Positions 42,193-51,932 of a stretch of 64,000 nucleotides of DNA are shown here, one piece after another. This DNA is from Chloroflexota bacterium (GTDB lineage: Bacteria > Chloroflexota > UBA11872), in assembly GCA_026707585.1 (NCBI GenBank), contig JAPOWQ010000006.1, positions 62,001 through 126,000 on the forward strand, written 5' to 3'. Each line of letters opens with the position of its first letter. The first letter of the stretch is position 1. The notes beneath the pieces are model-generated. The model worked only from the letters and a program-made list of their open reading frames with translations. It did no database searches and was not told the origin of the DNA. The position numbers and the translations under genes are program-made.

Positions 42193-43203
42193 ATGGCAGG
42201 CGCGACCGCGGTGGGGACGAAGCCGCTGATCAGGGTGGAGGGGCTGGAGAAGCACTTCCCCGCCGAGTCGCACTGGTTCCGGCGCAGCGACAGCTTTGTG
42301 CACGCGGTGGACGGGATCTCGTTCGAGCTGGCGCGCGGGGAGAGCTTTGGGCTGGTCGGCGAGTCGGGCTGCGGAAAGACGACGACGGGACGGCTGCTGG
42401 TGCGCCTGGCAGAGCCGACGGGCGGACACGTGCTGTTCGACGATGGCGAGGGAGCCTCGACCGACATCACGACGCTGCGCGGCGATGACCTGAAGGCATT
42501 CCGGCGCAAGGCGCAGATGATCTTCCAGGACCCGTACGAGTCGCTGAATCCGCGGCGCACGATCTTCGACACGGTGGCCGAGCCGCTGAAGGTGCAGAAC
42601 GCCTGCCCGCCGCTGGAACGGATGGAGCGGGTGTCGCGAATGCTGGAGATGGTGGGGCTGACGCCGCCCGCCACCTACCTGTTCCGCTACCCGCACGAGC
42701 TCTCGGGCGGTCAGCGGCAACGGGTGGCGATTGCGCGGGCGCTGGTGATCGAGCCGATCTTCGTGGTGGCCGACGAGCCGACCTCGATGCTGGACGTCTC
42801 GATCCGCACGGGCGTGATGAACCTGATGGAAAGCCTGGCCGAGCGGCTCGGCATTAGCTACCTGTACATCACCCACGACCTGGCGGTGGCCCGCTACATG
42901 TGCTCGCGGATCGCCGTGATGTACCTGGGCAAGATCGTCGAAATGGGCGACACCGAAGCCGTGCTCCAAAACCCCCAGCACCCCTACACCCAGGCCCTCC
43001 TTTCAGCCGTGCCGATTCCTGATCCGACGGCGACGCGGGCGCCGGTGCGAATCTCCGGCGGTGTGGCCCGTCCCCTGGACCCACCGCCCCGCTGCCGCTT
43101 CTACAGCCGCTGTCCGATTGCGGACGACTTCTGCCGGGACAATCCACATCCCCCGCTCGAGAAGAAGGGGGCGGGGCAGCGGGTGGCTTGCTACAAGGCG
43201 TAG
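42193..43203 (+). CDS. ABC transporter ATP-binding protein, DppF/OppF type
   Basis: A 336-residue ATPase pairing with the previous one. Walker [25 protein letters not shown], signature [15 protein letters not shown], Walker [13 protein letters not shown]-loop ITHDLAV and the Cys-containing tail [15 protein letters not shown] trimmed the ORF-track start (42070) to the ATG at 42193, five bases after the upstream stop. Last gene of the transporter operon. Confidence 0.93.
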   Translation: MAGATAVGTKPLIRVEGLEKHFPAESHWFRRSDSFVHAVDGISFELARGESFGLVGESGCGKTTTGRLLVRLAEPTGGHVLFDDGEGASTDITTLRGDDLKAFRRKAQMIFQDPYESLNPRRTIFDTVAEPLKVQNACPPLERMERVSRMLEMVGLTPPATYLFRYPHELSGGQRQRVAIARALVIEPIFVVADEPTSMLDVSIRTGVMNLMESLAERLGISYLYITHDLAVARYMCSRIAVMYLGKIVEMGDTEAVLQNPQHPYTQALLSAVPIPDPTATRAPVRISGGVARPLDPPPRCRFYSRCPIADDFCRDNPHPPLEKKGAGQRVACYKA

Positions 43204-43294
43204 GCGTCCGATCGCTGGCAGGTGCCTAGTGGCAGCACTGTTGAGTTGGCGACGGCGGGTTGCTCCGCAGTCCACGGTCTGACACCATCGACCC

Positions 43295-43651
43295 ATGGGA
43301 ACATTCAGCATCCCCATCGGCCTCGGCGACCAGGAACGCGAGCGATGGACGACGCTGGACGCGCTCGTCGACACGGGCGCATCCATAACGTCGGTCCCGG
43401 CGTCGGTGCTGCGCGATCTGGGCGTCGCGCCAATGACCCAGCAGAGTTTTCAGTTCGGGCAGGGCGAAGTTCGACTGATGGACGTTGGCCAGACGTGGGT
43501 GCGGATTGAGGGCCGCGAGGTGGTCACGCTGGTCCTTTTCAACGAAGAGGGAACCCTGCCCCTGCTCGGCGCCCTGGCACTCGAGGGAGTCTTCATGGGC
43601 GTTGACCCGGTCGCCAAGCGGCTCATGCCCGTGGAAGGGCTGATGGTCTAG
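43295..43651 (+). CDS. retropepsin-like aspartyl protease-fold protein
   Basis: A 118-residue single-domain protein with the flap-and-Asp signature ALVDTGASITSVPASVLRDLG, the catalytic DTGAS of clan AA proteases, and a second hydrophobic GALALEG motif. The size fits a homodimer in which each subunit gives one Asp. Bacterial small clan-AA proteins are seldom characterised. It ends 12-nt palindromically (GGGCAATTGCCC at 43653-43664) close to the decayed antitoxin gene. Confidence 0.75.
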   Translation: MGTFSIPIGLGDQERERWTTLDALVDTGASITSVPASVLRDLGVAPMTQQSFQFGQGEVRLMDVGQTWVRIEGREVVTLVLFNEEGTLPLLGALALEGVFMGVDPVAKRLMPVEGLMV

Positions 43652-43716
43652 CGGGCAATTGCCCCGGCAAGCAGAACCCCGTGCCCTAGGCACGCGTTCG
43701 CTGGCGGAGCCTGGCG

Positions 43717-44022
43717 CTGGAATGGAATCGATTCATCGCTGAAACGTTCACTCGGTGGGATGCATCCGCTTACTTGCAAAGCAAGGAGGATCTGCGGCTG
43801 TACCTTGAGGCTTGCGCCGACGAGGATCCGGGCGATGGCAGCCTGATTCGCGCCGCGCTCAATGACATCGCACGTGCGCAGAACATGAGCCAGTTGGCTC
43901 GTGAAATCGGCATGACGCGCGAGGGGCTCTATAAGGCGTTGTCCGAGCACGGGAACCCTTCGTTCGCGACGGTGATGCGGATTGCCCGAGCGCTAGGAAT
44001 GCAGTTGCGGTTCGGCGTCTAA
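43717..44022 (+). CDS. HI1420-type addiction-module antidote, orphan, start unclear
   Basis: A small XRE-like antidote protein. FTRWDASAYLQSKEDLRLYLEA and SLIRAALNDIARAQNMSQLA, MTREGLYKALSEHGNPSFATVM give the helix-turn-helix and the strongly conserved C-terminus. The ORF track starts at TTG 43774, which would remove the conserved TRWDASAYL segment. In frame above it only CTG codons (43717, 43711) are available. An ATG at 43722 reads MESIHR then TGA, one base out of phase, so the true start may be lost to an indel. The partner RelE/ParE-type toxin (HI1419-like) is absent. Confidence 0.6.
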   Translation: MEWNRFIAETFTRWDASAYLQSKEDLRLYLEACADEDPGDGSLIRAALNDIARAQNMSQLAREIGMTREGLYKALSEHGNPSFATVMRIARALGMQLRFGV

Positions 44023-44126
44023 GAAGGCGTCTTGACGGCTCCGAGTGACGCACTGGCTGCATGGGGCACCGTGTTCACAACCGCCGATTGGGCCGGGCGC
44101 CTATGGGCGGATTCAGGCTCGCGTGG

Positions 44127-44222
44127 TGGCGGAGGAGGTGGGATTCGAACCCACGACCGAGGGGAGCACCCCCGGTAACCGCTTAGCAGGCGGCCGCACT
44201 AGACCAACTATGCGACTCCTCC
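44127..44222 (-). tRNA. tRNA-Ser (GCU)
   Basis: Minus-strand cloverleaf: acceptor GGAGGAG pairs with CTCCTCC, discriminator G, CCA encoded. Anticodon loop CTGCTAA gives GCU, the variable arm is long (CCGGGGGTGCTCCCCTCGG), and the T-loop is GGTTCGAATCC. The class II variable arm confirms serine. Confidence 0.93.
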
Positions 44223-44249
44223 AGGCGTTGGTGACGCAGAGACAGGACC

Positions 44250-44339
44250 TGGCGGAGGGGGTGGGATTCGAACCCACGAGGCGGTTGCCCGCCTAGTGGT
44301 TTTCAAGACCACCTCCTTAAGCCACTCGGACACCCCTCC
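44250..44339 (-). tRNA. tRNA-Ser (UGA)
   Basis: Minus-strand cloverleaf: acceptor GGAGGGG pairs with CCCCTCC, discriminator G and encoded CCA. The anticodon stem-loop GGTCTTGAAAACC gives UGA, there is a long variable arm (AGGCGGGCAACCGCCT) and T-loop GGTTCGAATCC. It lies directly upstream of the GCU serine tRNA, 27 bp apart, on the same strand. Confidence 0.93.
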
Positions 44340-44427
44340 GATTCACCACCGAATTATAGCCCCGCGGAGGGCGGTTCCCCGATATAGGCTCGGGCGAACG
44401 CTCGACTGGCAGGCTAGGAGTGCAGGC

Positions 44428-44919
44428 GTGGCGAATGGCGGCGCGGTTGGCAAAGGTTCGCTCAGCGGCACGGCGACCTGCGTGGGTCCGCTTCCGGAAA
44501 AGGTGCTGGAAGGCATCCGGCTGTTCAACGCGCGGGAGTTCTTCGAGCAGCATGAGGCGTTGGAGGAGGCTTGGCTGGCGGAGCCGGGTCCGGTGCGGGA
44601 CCTATACCGGGGCATCCTGCAGATCGGGGTGGGGTTTTATCACCTGGAGCGGCAGAACTTCCGCGGCGCGCGCAATCTGCTGACCTACGGGATGGACCGG
44701 CTGGCGCCGTTTGAGCCGACCTGCCGGGGCGTTGACGTGCGGGGGCTGCGGTCGGCGGCGTTGCGGTGTCGCGACGAACTGGATCGGCTGGGGCAGGAGC
44801 GCATTGCCGAGTTCGACAAGGGGCTGATTCCAGAAGTGCGCCTGTACGAGTCCGTACAGGTTGCGTCCGGGCAGGGCGGGTCGCAGACTTCGGCTGCGTC
44901 CACAGACTCGAAGAGCTAG
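44428..44919 (+). CDS. DUF309 domain protein
   Basis: A 163-residue protein whose core is the DUF309 motif: FNAREFFEQHEALEEAWLAEPG, then RDLYRGILQIGVGFYHLERQN, then GARNLLTYGMDRL. The HxxxE of the first helix resembles a metal site, but the family has no proven activity. I start at GTG 44428 with AGGAG 7 bases upstream; the ORF-track start at 44296 runs antisense through a tRNA. A Ser/Thr-rich tail ends the protein. It is followed 7 bp later by the MocA-type gene, probably the same transcript. Confidence 0.78.
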   Translation: MANGGAVGKGSLSGTATCVGPLPEKVLEGIRLFNAREFFEQHEALEEAWLAEPGPVRDLYRGILQIGVGFYHLERQNFRGARNLLTYGMDRLAPFEPTCRGVDVRGLRSAALRCRDELDRLGQERIAEFDKGLIPEVRLYESVQVASGQGGSQTSAASTDSKS

Positions 44920-44926
44920 CCCGCCC

Positions 44927-45982
44927 ATGCCCAAGCCGTTGCGCGTCGGAATCGCCGGGATTCGTCACAGCCATACGCCCACGCTGGTCCGGCAGTGGGG
45001 CGAGATCGAGGACGCCGAGGTGGTGGCGGCGGCGGACAGCTTCCCGAGCGCACGGGCGCTGGCGAGCGATGCGTGGGGCATCCCGGCGATCTACGAGACC
45101 TGGGACGCGATGTTCGACGCGGAGGACCTGGACGTGGTCACCTCCACCCTGCCCAACACCCAGCACGCGGACATTGTGGACGCCTGCGCGGCACGGGGGC
45201 TGCCGGTGCTGATCGAGAAGCCGATGGCGAGCGCCTTGGCGGACGCGGACCGGATGGTGCAAGCGGCCGAGGCCTCCGGGATTCCTGCGCTGATCAACTG
45301 GCCGACGCTGGGACAGACCGCGTTCGAGACCGGCGCACAGATGATTGCGGACGGCGCGATCGGAACGCCCCGGCAGTACGTCTTTCGCGGGGGAAATCCC
45401 ATCGCCACCCGCAAGGCCGAGCAGCCCGACTGGTTCCAGTGGCTGTTCGACGCGGCGCAGGGGGGTGGATCGTGGATCGACTACGCGGGCTACGGCGCGG
45501 CGCCCTGCCTGCTGTGGATGGGCCGGCCGCGCCGGCTGGCGGCCAGGGGCGCCTCGGTGACCGAGCGCAACGCGCGGGCCGACGAGAGCGCGGCCGCCGT
45601 GCTGGAGTTCCCGCGCGGCCTGGGAATCATCCAAACCTCGCACGTGCAGGTTGGGTATCCGGGACCGCAGGGCACGATGCTGCACGTCGAAGTAAGCGGC
45701 GAAACCGGCGTGCTGGTGCTGACGCCCGGCGCGGACGGCGTCGACCTGCGCATCTTCGACGGCGACAAGCGGCGCGCGGGCGAGCTGATCGAGACACAGG
45801 CCCCGGCGCCGGAGCGGCGCAGCGGGGTGGCCTACTTCGCACACTGCGTTCGGGAAGGCCTGCCGATCGAGGGCCGGGGCAGCTTCCGATTCAACCGGGA
45901 GGTAGTGGCCATCATCGACGCGGGCGTACGCGCCCTGACTACCGGCGCCTCGGTGGGGGTGCCGCCGGCGCTGGACGGGTAG
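44927..45982 (+). CDS. Gfo/Idh/MocA-family oxidoreductase
   Basis: A 351-residue NAD(P)-dependent sugar or inositol dehydrogenase-like protein: RVGIAGIRHSHTPTLVRQW at the Rossmann N-terminus, VLIEKPMASALADAD with the EKP motif, and GGGSWIDYAGYGAAPCLLWMG in the C-terminal domain. I start at ATG 44927, directly after the DUF309 stop. The SDR gene begins 11 bp after its stop, so two consecutive dehydrogenases on one transcript may oxidise the same sugar-like substrate at different carbons. Confidence 0.85.
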   Translation: MPKPLRVGIAGIRHSHTPTLVRQWGEIEDAEVVAAADSFPSARALASDAWGIPAIYETWDAMFDAEDLDVVTSTLPNTQHADIVDACAARGLPVLIEKPMASALADADRMVQAAEASGIPALINWPTLGQTAFETGAQMIADGAIGTPRQYVFRGGNPIATRKAEQPDWFQWLFDAAQGGGSWIDYAGYGAAPCLLWMGRPRRLAARGASVTERNARADESAAAVLEFPRGLGIIQTSHVQVGYPGPQGTMLHVEVSGETGVLVLTPGADGVDLRIFDGDKRRAGELIETQAPAPERRSGVAYFAHCVREGLPIEGRGSFRFNREVVAIIDAGVRALTTGASVGVPPALDG

Positions 45983-45993
45983 CGGGCAAGCCA

Positions 45994-46761
45994 ATGGCCG
46001 GAGCTGTCGCGATTACCGGCGCGGGTCGAGGCATCGGCCGGGCCACGGCGCTGCGCATGTCGGCCGACGGCTGGGCCGTGGCGATATCCGACGTGGACGG
46101 AGACTCGGCAGCCGCCGTGGCCGAGGAGATTCGAAGCGGCGGCGGGACGGCGTTGTCGGCCCAACTGGATGTGACCGACCACGCAGCGGTGCGCGCGTGG
46201 GTCTACGAGGTAGACGACGCGCTGGGCGGGCTGACGGGGGCCGTGGCCAATGCCGGGATCATGCGGGTACAGAACTTCCTGGACCTGACGCCGGAAATCT
46301 GGCGCCAGGTGATGTCGGTCAACCTGGACGGCACATTTCATTTCGTGCATCCGGTGGCGGAGCGGATGGCCGAACGCAAGCGGGGCAGCATCGTCATCAT
46401 CGCGTCGGCCTCGTCGCGGCTGCCGTCCTTCGCCACCAACGTCTACAACACCAGCAAGACGGCCCTGCATGGGCTGACACGGGTTATGGCGATGGAACTG
46501 GGTCCGCTCAATGTGCGGGTGAACGCCGTGAGCCCGGGCATCGTGGACACGCCGATGTGGGAATACATCGACCGCGAGCGGGCCCGGCTGCTGGGCAAGC
46601 AGCCGGGGGAAGTGATCGCCGAGGCAATTTCGCGGATTCCCCTGGGGCGCGTGGAGACGCCGGAGGACGTGGCCGGGTTTGTGGCCTACCTGCTGTCGGA
46701 TGCGTCCGACTACATGACCGGACAGAACATCAGCTACGACGGCGGCTTCGTGATGCCGTAA
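45994..46761 (+). CDS. short-chain dehydrogenase/reductase
   Basis: A 255-residue classical SDR. The cofactor motif TGAGRGIG, NAG in VANAGIM, catalytic Ser in IIASASSRLPS, and YNTSK with the Tyr and Lys are all intact, and the C-terminal MTGQNISYDGGFVMP is typical. An Asp after the second strand (ISDVDGD) favours NAD over NADP. I trimmed the ORF-track start (44995) to ATG 45994, since the upstream part is a shadow of the MocA gene. Confidence 0.88.
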   Translation: MAGAVAITGAGRGIGRATALRMSADGWAVAISDVDGDSAAAVAEEIRSGGGTALSAQLDVTDHAAVRAWVYEVDDALGGLTGAVANAGIMRVQNFLDLTPEIWRQVMSVNLDGTFHFVHPVAERMAERKRGSIVIIASASSRLPSFATNVYNTSKTALHGLTRVMAMELGPLNVRVNAVSPGIVDTPMWEYIDRERARLLGKQPGEVIAEAISRIPLGRVETPEDVAGFVAYLLSDASDYMTGQNISYDGGFVMP

Positions 46762-46800
46762 ACGTCTCGAAGACTCTGCCGACGCTTCCTATGCCGTTGA

Positions 46801-46806
46801 TATACT
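46801..46806 (+). promoter_or_regulatory. candidate -10 box of the S1-domain gene
   Basis: TATACT lies 60 bp before the TTG start; no good -35 hexamer is seen 17 bp upstream. A small GCCGC/GCGGC hairpin (46817-46835) follows in the leader, where S1-type proteins are known to autoregulate in other bacteria. Confidence 0.3.
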
Positions 46807-46866
46807 CGACAAGGTCGCCGCTTCAAGTCGGCGGCATATCCCCCATATTTTGAAAGGTCCCTTCGC

Positions 46867-48285
46867 TTGAGTGCGACTCACGACGCTGCGGCGCCAGCCG
46901 ATGTCTCGGTTGCCGAACCCGAGCCAATCGAAGAACTGGAGTCGATGGAAGACCTGCTGAACGAGCCGGGCGGCGCGATGCAGGGAATTTCGCGAGGCGA
47001 CGTGATCGAGGGCCTGGTGGTTGGGGTCGACCCCGACGAACTGTTGATTGACATCGGGCTGAAGTCCGAGGGCGTGGTTCCGCAACGCGAGTTGTGGGAT
47101 TCGCGTTCCGAGGAGCCGAAGCCGGAGTTCAGCGTTGGCGACGTCGCCTTCGTGTACGTCGTGCGTCCGGAAGGCGACGGGCCCGCGGTGCTCTCGGTTC
47201 GCCGGGCCGCGCAGGAGAAGGTCTGGCGGGCAACCGAGGAACTCTTCGAGAACGGCACGATCATCGAGTCCACCGTCCAGGAATACAACAAGGGCGGCGT
47301 GCTGGTGGACGTGGGGCCCCGCGGCTTTGTGCCGCTGTCGCAGCTCACCAGCCTGCGGCGCGGGCCGGCCGACGAGACCGAAGAGGAATTGAACGCCAAG
47401 CTGTCGGAGTTGGTCGAGAGAAAGATCTACGTCAAGATCATCGAGCTTGACCGGCGACGTAACCGCCTGATCCTGTCGGAGCGCGTGGCCGAGCGCGAGA
47501 TGCGCGCCCAGCGGCGCGAGGTGCTGCTGGACGAATTGCAGGTCGGGCAAGTCCGCAAGGGCCTGGTCAGCAACATCTGCAGCTTCGGCGCGTTTATCGA
47601 CCTGGGCGGAGCCGACGGGCTGGCTCACATTTCCGAGCTTTCGTGGAGCCGCGTGGAGAGCCCGGAGGAAATCCTGCGGCCGGGCGAGGAAGTGGACGTC
47701 TACGTGCTGGCCCTGGACCGCGTGGACAAGAAGATCGCGCTGAGCATGCGGCGCGCCACCACCGACCCGTGGGCCGACCTGACGACGCGGTTCCAAGAGC
47801 ATGAAGTCGTCCCGGGCACCGTCACGAAGCTGGCGCCGTTTGGGGCGTTCGTGCGGCTGGCGGACGGCGTGGAAGGCCTCGCCCACTCGTCCGACCTGGG
47901 CAACGCCGCGCTGCACATGGTGAACGAAGGCGACATCGGGCAATTCCGCATCCTGAGCATCGACGCGCAGCGGCGCCGCATCCGGTTGACGCCGGTCGAG
48001 ATCTACCCGCCGCCGGACGAGGACTACGGGCCGCCGGAGGTCGAAGGCGAACTGGCCGCGGTGGCCGAGAGCCCCGACCCGGTTGTCGCTGAGGAATCGG
48101 ACGAGGTGATCGCAGTTGTCAGTGACCAGTCCAGCGACATGGACGCCGTTGATGCCGAGGATACCGGCGACGTTGACGCCGTTGTCGCTGACGACTCCGG
48201 CGACGCGGATGCAGCAATTGCTACGGAGTCCGACGACGTGGATGCCACAATAGAGGCGAGCGACGAGACCACGAGCAGTTCGTAA
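46867..48285 (+). CDS. rpsA: S1 RNA-binding-domain protein (ribosomal protein S1-like)
   Basis: A 472-residue protein with four S1 (OB-fold) domains, starting near residues 42 ([21 protein letters not shown]), 130 ([23 protein letters not shown]), 230 ([22 protein letters not shown]) and 315 ([20 protein letters not shown]). Domains 3 and 4 have the aromatic FGAF RNA-binding face. The last 80 residues are an acidic, low-complexity tail ([18 protein letters not shown]). S1 helps ribosomes bind structured mRNA; a four-domain form is usual outside Proteobacteria. Start TTG at 46867 has AAAGG 9 bases upstream. Confidence 0.88.
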   Translation: MSATHDAAAPADVSVAEPEPIEELESMEDLLNEPGGAMQGISRGDVIEGLVVGVDPDELLIDIGLKSEGVVPQRELWDSRSEEPKPEFSVGDVAFVYVVRPEGDGPAVLSVRRAAQEKVWRATEELFENGTIIESTVQEYNKGGVLVDVGPRGFVPLSQLTSLRRGPADETEEELNAKLSELVERKIYVKIIELDRRRNRLILSERVAEREMRAQRREVLLDELQVGQVRKGLVSNICSFGAFIDLGGADGLAHISELSWSRVESPEEILRPGEEVDVYVLALDRVDKKIALSMRRATTDPWADLTTRFQEHEVVPGTVTKLAPFGAFVRLADGVEGLAHSSDLGNAALHMVNEGDIGQFRILSIDAQRRRIRLTPVEIYPPPDEDYGPPEVEGELAAVAESPDPVVAEESDEVIAVVSDQSSDMDAVDAEDTGDVDAVVADDSGDADAAIATESDDVDATIEASDETTSSS

Positions 48286-48314
48286 GCTCTGGGTCGCCGC
48301 TACCGGAGGTTGCC

Positions 48315-50783
48315 GTGAACGACAGGCTGGATAAGTTCACGGAGCGCGCCAAGAAGGTTTTGGTCTACGCGCAGGACGAGGCGACGCGCTTTAACCACAA
48401 CTACATCGGCACCGAGCACCTGCTGCTGGGCCTGGTGCGCGAGGGCGAAGGCATTGCGGCCCAAGTACTCAAGAACCTGGGCGTCGAGCTCAACAAGGTT
48501 CGCAGCGCGGTCGAGTTCATCATCGGCCGTGGCGAGCGCATGGTCGTCGGCGATATCACGCTGACGCCGCGCGCCAAGCGGGTGATCGAGTTGTCGATCG
48601 AAGAAGCCCGACGGCTGGGTCACAATTACATCGGCACTGAACACCTGCTCCTGGGCCTGGTACGCGAAGGCGAAGGTATCGCCGCGGGCGTGCTCGAGAG
48701 CCTGGGCGTGAACCTGGAGAAGGTCCGATCCCAGGTTGTGCAGGTCGTCAGCCAGAGCCAGGGCGAGCGCCCGCGCGAGGCGGCGACGACTGCGCCCTCC
48801 AAGCGTTCGTCCAAGACGCCGGTCGTGGACCAGATGGGTATCGATCTCACGGCCGCGGCGCGCGCCGACAAGCTGGACCCGGTGATCGGCCGGCACGACG
48901 AAGTCGAGCGGGTGATCCAGATCCTGAGCCGCCGCACCAAGAACAACCCGGCGCTGATCGGCGAACCGGGCGTGGGCAAGACGGCCATCGTGGAGGGTTT
49001 GGCGCAGCGCATCATCGAGGGCGAAGTGCCGGACTCGCTGCGCGACCGGCGCGTGCTGACGCTGGACATGGGCACGCTGGTGGCCGGCACCAAGTACCGC
49101 GGCGAGTTCGAGGAACGCCTGAAGAAGGTGATCGACGAGATCAAGGGCTCGACTGACTCTGTGCTCTTCATCGACGAGTTGCACACCGTCGTGGGCGCCG
49201 GCGCCGCGGAAGGCGCGGTGGACGCCGCCAACATCCTGAAGCCGTCGCTCGCGCGCGGCGAGTTGCAGGTGATCGGCGCGACGACGCTGGACGAGTACCG
49301 CAAGTACATCGAGCGCGACGCCGCCCTGGAACGCCGCTTCCAGCCGGTGATGGTGCAGGAACCGTCGATCGAGGAGACCGTGGACATCCTGCGCGGCGTG
49401 CGCAGCCGCTACGCCGATCACCACAACGTGGAGATCACGGACGACGCCCTGACCGCGGCCGCCGAACTGGCCGGACGCTACGTGACCGACCGGTTCCTGC
49501 CGGACAAGGCCATCGACGTGATGGACGAAGCGGCGGCGCGCGTGAAGATTCGCTACGGGATGCCACCGAAAGGCCTGCGCGAACTCGAAACTCGCGCGGA
49601 CCAAGTGGCGGGAGAGAAGTCCAAGGCCATCGACGCTGAGGACTTCGAGGCTGCCAACCAGTTGCGACAGGAAGAAGAACAGCTGCGCGGCAAGGCCAAT
49701 GCCCTGCGCGAGGAATGGACGAAATCCAACGAGGGCCAGTCGCCGCGGGTGACGGAGGAGGAAGTCGGGCAGGTCGTCTCGATGTGGACCGGCATTCCGG
49801 TCACACGTATCCGCGAAGAGGAGTCCGAGCGGCTGCTGCACATGGAAGACGAGCTGGCGCGCCGCGTGGTCAGTCAGAAGGAAGCCATCGAGTCCATCTC
49901 ACGCGCCGTCCGCCGCGCGCGGGCCGGCTTGAAAGACCCCCAGCGACCAATCGGCGCCTTCATGTTCCTGGGGCCCACCGGCGTCGGAAAGACGCTGCTG
50001 GCGCGGGCGCTGGCGGACTTCATGTTCGGCAGCGAGGACTCGCTGATTCGTATCGACATGTCGGAGTACATGGAGCGGCACGCGGTGTCGCGGCTGGTCG
50101 GCGCGCCGCCGGGGTACGTGGGCTACGAGGAAGGCGGCCAGCTAACGGAGGCCGTCCGCCGCCGCTCGTACGCCGTGATCCTGCTGGACGAGATCGAGAA
50201 GGCGCACCCCGAAGTCTTCAACATCCTGCTGCAACTGATGGACGACGGTCGCCTGACCGACGCCAAGGGTCGCGCGGTGGACTTCCGCAACACCATCGTC
50301 ATCATGACCTCCAACGTGGGCGCGCAGCACATCAAGCGCAACGCCACGCTGGGGTTCCACAGTGACGACGCCTCCACCGAGGACACCTACTACCGAAACA
50401 TGCGGTCCAAGGTTCTGAACGAGCTGAAGAAGGTGTTTCGACCCGAGTTTCTCAACCGGGTCGACGCCAGCGTGGTCTTCCACGCGCTGACCCGGTCGGA
50501 TGTGGCCGACATCGTGGACCTGGAACTGGCGCGCGTCCGGCTGCAACTGAGCGAGCACGAGTTGGAGTTGGAAGTCACCGCGGACGCCAAGGGCCTGCTG
50601 GCCGAACAGGGCTACGACCCCGACTTCGGCGCCCGCCCGCTGCGCCGGGTAATCCAGAACCTGATCGAAGACCCGCTGGCCGAAGAACTCCTGCGCGGCG
50701 CCTTCGAGCCGGGCGCCCAGGTGATCGTGGACAAGGATGGCGACGACGTGGCCATCACGTCGCGGTCACCGGTCGAAGCTTGA
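48315..50783 (+). CDS. clpC: ATP-dependent Clp protease ATP-binding subunit ClpC
   Basis: An 822-residue HSP100 unfoldase. Two N-terminal Clp_N repeats ([21 protein letters not shown] occurs twice), AAA-1 with Walker [15 protein letters not shown], a UVR-like middle segment ([19 protein letters not shown]), AAA-2 with [14 protein letters not shown] and a C-terminal ClpB_D2-small domain. The M-domain is short as in ClpC, not the long coiled coil of ClpB. GGAGG lies before the GTG start. It works with ClpP to degrade misfolded or marked proteins. It follows the S1 gene by 29 bp. Confidence 0.95.
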   Translation: MNDRLDKFTERAKKVLVYAQDEATRFNHNYIGTEHLLLGLVREGEGIAAQVLKNLGVELNKVRSAVEFIIGRGERMVVGDITLTPRAKRVIELSIEEARRLGHNYIGTEHLLLGLVREGEGIAAGVLESLGVNLEKVRSQVVQVVSQSQGERPREAATTAPSKRSSKTPVVDQMGIDLTAAARADKLDPVIGRHDEVERVIQILSRRTKNNPALIGEPGVGKTAIVEGLAQRIIEGEVPDSLRDRRVLTLDMGTLVAGTKYRGEFEERLKKVIDEIKGSTDSVLFIDELHTVVGAGAAEGAVDAANILKPSLARGELQVIGATTLDEYRKYIERDAALERRFQPVMVQEPSIEETVDILRGVRSRYADHHNVEITDDALTAAAELAGRYVTDRFLPDKAIDVMDEAAARVKIRYGMPPKGLRELETRADQVAGEKSKAIDAEDFEAANQLRQEEEQLRGKANALREEWTKSNEGQSPRVTEEEVGQVVSMWTGIPVTRIREEESERLLHMEDELARRVVSQKEAIESISRAVRRARAGLKDPQRPIGAFMFLGPTGVGKTLLARALADFMFGSEDSLIRIDMSEYMERHAVSRLVGAPPGYVGYEEGGQLTEAVRRRSYAVILLDEIEKAHPEVFNILLQLMDDGRLTDAKGRAVDFRNTIVIMTSNVGAQHIKRNATLGFHSDDASTEDTYYRNMRSKVLNELKKVFRPEFLNRVDASVVFHALTRSDVADIVDLELARVRLQLSEHELELEVTADAKGLLAEQGYDPDFGARPLRRVIQNLIEDPLAEELLRGAFEPGAQVIVDKDGDDVAITSRSPVEA

Positions 50784-50869
50784 ATCCTCAGCTCTCCTGA
50801 CCTCCGAGGCCTGACCAACGGCTGAGCGGCGTGCCGCCGAGTGCCGCGCGGTCGCTAGGGTTTCCGGCG

Positions 50870-51355
50870 TCAGGCCTCTGTCTTCCGCCTGGATTGCTCG
50901 CCCAGGCCCAGTGTGGTCATCCAGAGTGTCACGCCTACCGGAACCAGGGCCCCGGCGGCGGGAACCGGCACATGGCCGACGGAACCGTTGGCTACCGTCC
51001 ACACGCGCTCCACGACCGGCATCTGTGTCCAGCGATCTGCGTAGTCCTGATCCATGACGGCCGTGCCGTAGTTGTGATCAAAGTGCCGCCAAATGCCGAG
51101 CAAAGCAGCGACCAGAACGAGCACGGCGACAATCCGGGCGATCCGGATTGTCGTCCGCGACGTGCGAAGCACGAGCGCGACTAGGGCGAGACCGCTCAAT
51201 ACCAGGGTTGGCCACGGCACCAACTGCCAGAACTCTTCCCAATGGCGTTCATAGGCAAGCGCAACGGCGACGCTGAGGATGCTGATAACGACCAGCAGCG
51301 CTAGGGCGCCCCGCAGCGTCCCGGCCGCGCCCTCACCGGCGAAGGATCGAATCAC
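50870..51355 (-). CDS. four-helix membrane protein, unknown
   Basis: A 161-residue protein with four hydrophobic stretches (LRGALALLVVISILSVAVALAY, LVPWPTLVLSGLALVALVL, IARIVAVLVLVAALLGIW and GALVPVGVTLWMTTLGL) and a polar loop of about 35 residues between the third and fourth. Family not recognised. Its ATG overlaps the stop of the lipoprotein gene by 4 bases, so the two are co-translated. Confidence 0.6.
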   Translation of the reverse strand: MIRSFAGEGAAGTLRGALALLVVISILSVAVALAYERHWEEFWQLVPWPTLVLSGLALVALVLRTSRTTIRIARIVAVLVLVAALLGIWRHFDHNYGTAVMDQDYADRWTQMPVVERVWTVANGSVGHVPVPAAGALVPVGVTLWMTTLGLGEQSRRKTEA

Positions 51356-51711
51356 GGCAGCTTGAGTAACCCGATGATCGTCTCCACGACATCGGGCGCG
51401 GCGTTGTGCTCAGCGAGTCCTCGCCGAAGCTTCGCAAACTCCGGGTCGTCCGCCGGGAAGGGGCGGTGGTGCTCAATGTCATGGGCCCAAGCCCCGGGAT
51501 TGCTGATCCCCGCCGCCGCAAACGCTGCCTCCAACTCCTCGGCGGTGGCGTTGTTGGCCGAAAGCTTACCGGCGGTGGCGGCATCGCTGGTGGCCGGCGT
51601 CGCGGGGGAGGATTCTCCCGTCGTGGAGTCGCCGGGGTCCTCGCCGCAAGCTGCAATCACGAGAGCAAGGGTGAGTGCAAGCAACAGTGCCGCGTACTTG
51701 AGACTTCGCAT
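51352..51711 (-). CDS. small lipoprotein with a helical-hairpin (ComEA-like) domain
   Basis: A 119-residue lipoprotein: signal peptide SLKYAALLLALTLALVIAAC with lipobox, a Ser/Thr/Pro-rich linker, then ANNATAEELEAAFAAAGISN and a following helix, resembling the NxATxEEL opening of helix-hairpin-helix modules such as ComEA. GGAGG lies 7 bases before the ATG at 51711. The huge ORF-track extension (to 53130) is antisense to radA. It overlaps the downstream membrane-protein gene by 4 bases. Possible DNA- or protein-binding role at the membrane; function unknown. Confidence 0.7.
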   Translation of the reverse strand: MRSLKYAALLLALTLALVIAACGEDPGDSTTGESSPATPATSDAATAGKLSANNATAEELEAAFAAAGISNPGAWAHDIEHHRPFPADDPEFAKLRRGLAEHNAAPDVVETIIGLLKLP

Positions 51712-51932
51712 TTGGCGACCTCCGAGACACTTAGACGCTCGCGACCCGCCCGACCGCCGAGCCATTCCCGTCTCGCCAGGCGAGATTACTCTCATTGCAC
51801 CGCCCACGCAGGCCAACGACGCATGCGGCCAACCGAAAAGCCCGAGAAGCAGCTGCGGCAATGGTTGTCGATACCGGGCCACGCTTCGCCCGGCGCTACC
51901 ATTCGGGGCGCTTGATCCGAGGCTGACGTTCC

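Noticed and set aside
44045-44296. ORF with VGFEPTTEG and VGFEPTRR motifs
   Set aside because: It is antisense to two serine tRNA genes; these peptide motifs are a known artefact of translating tRNA T-arms.
48300-49841. 513-codon ORF antisense to clpC
   Set aside because: Shadow frame of a confidently identified gene with high third-position GC.
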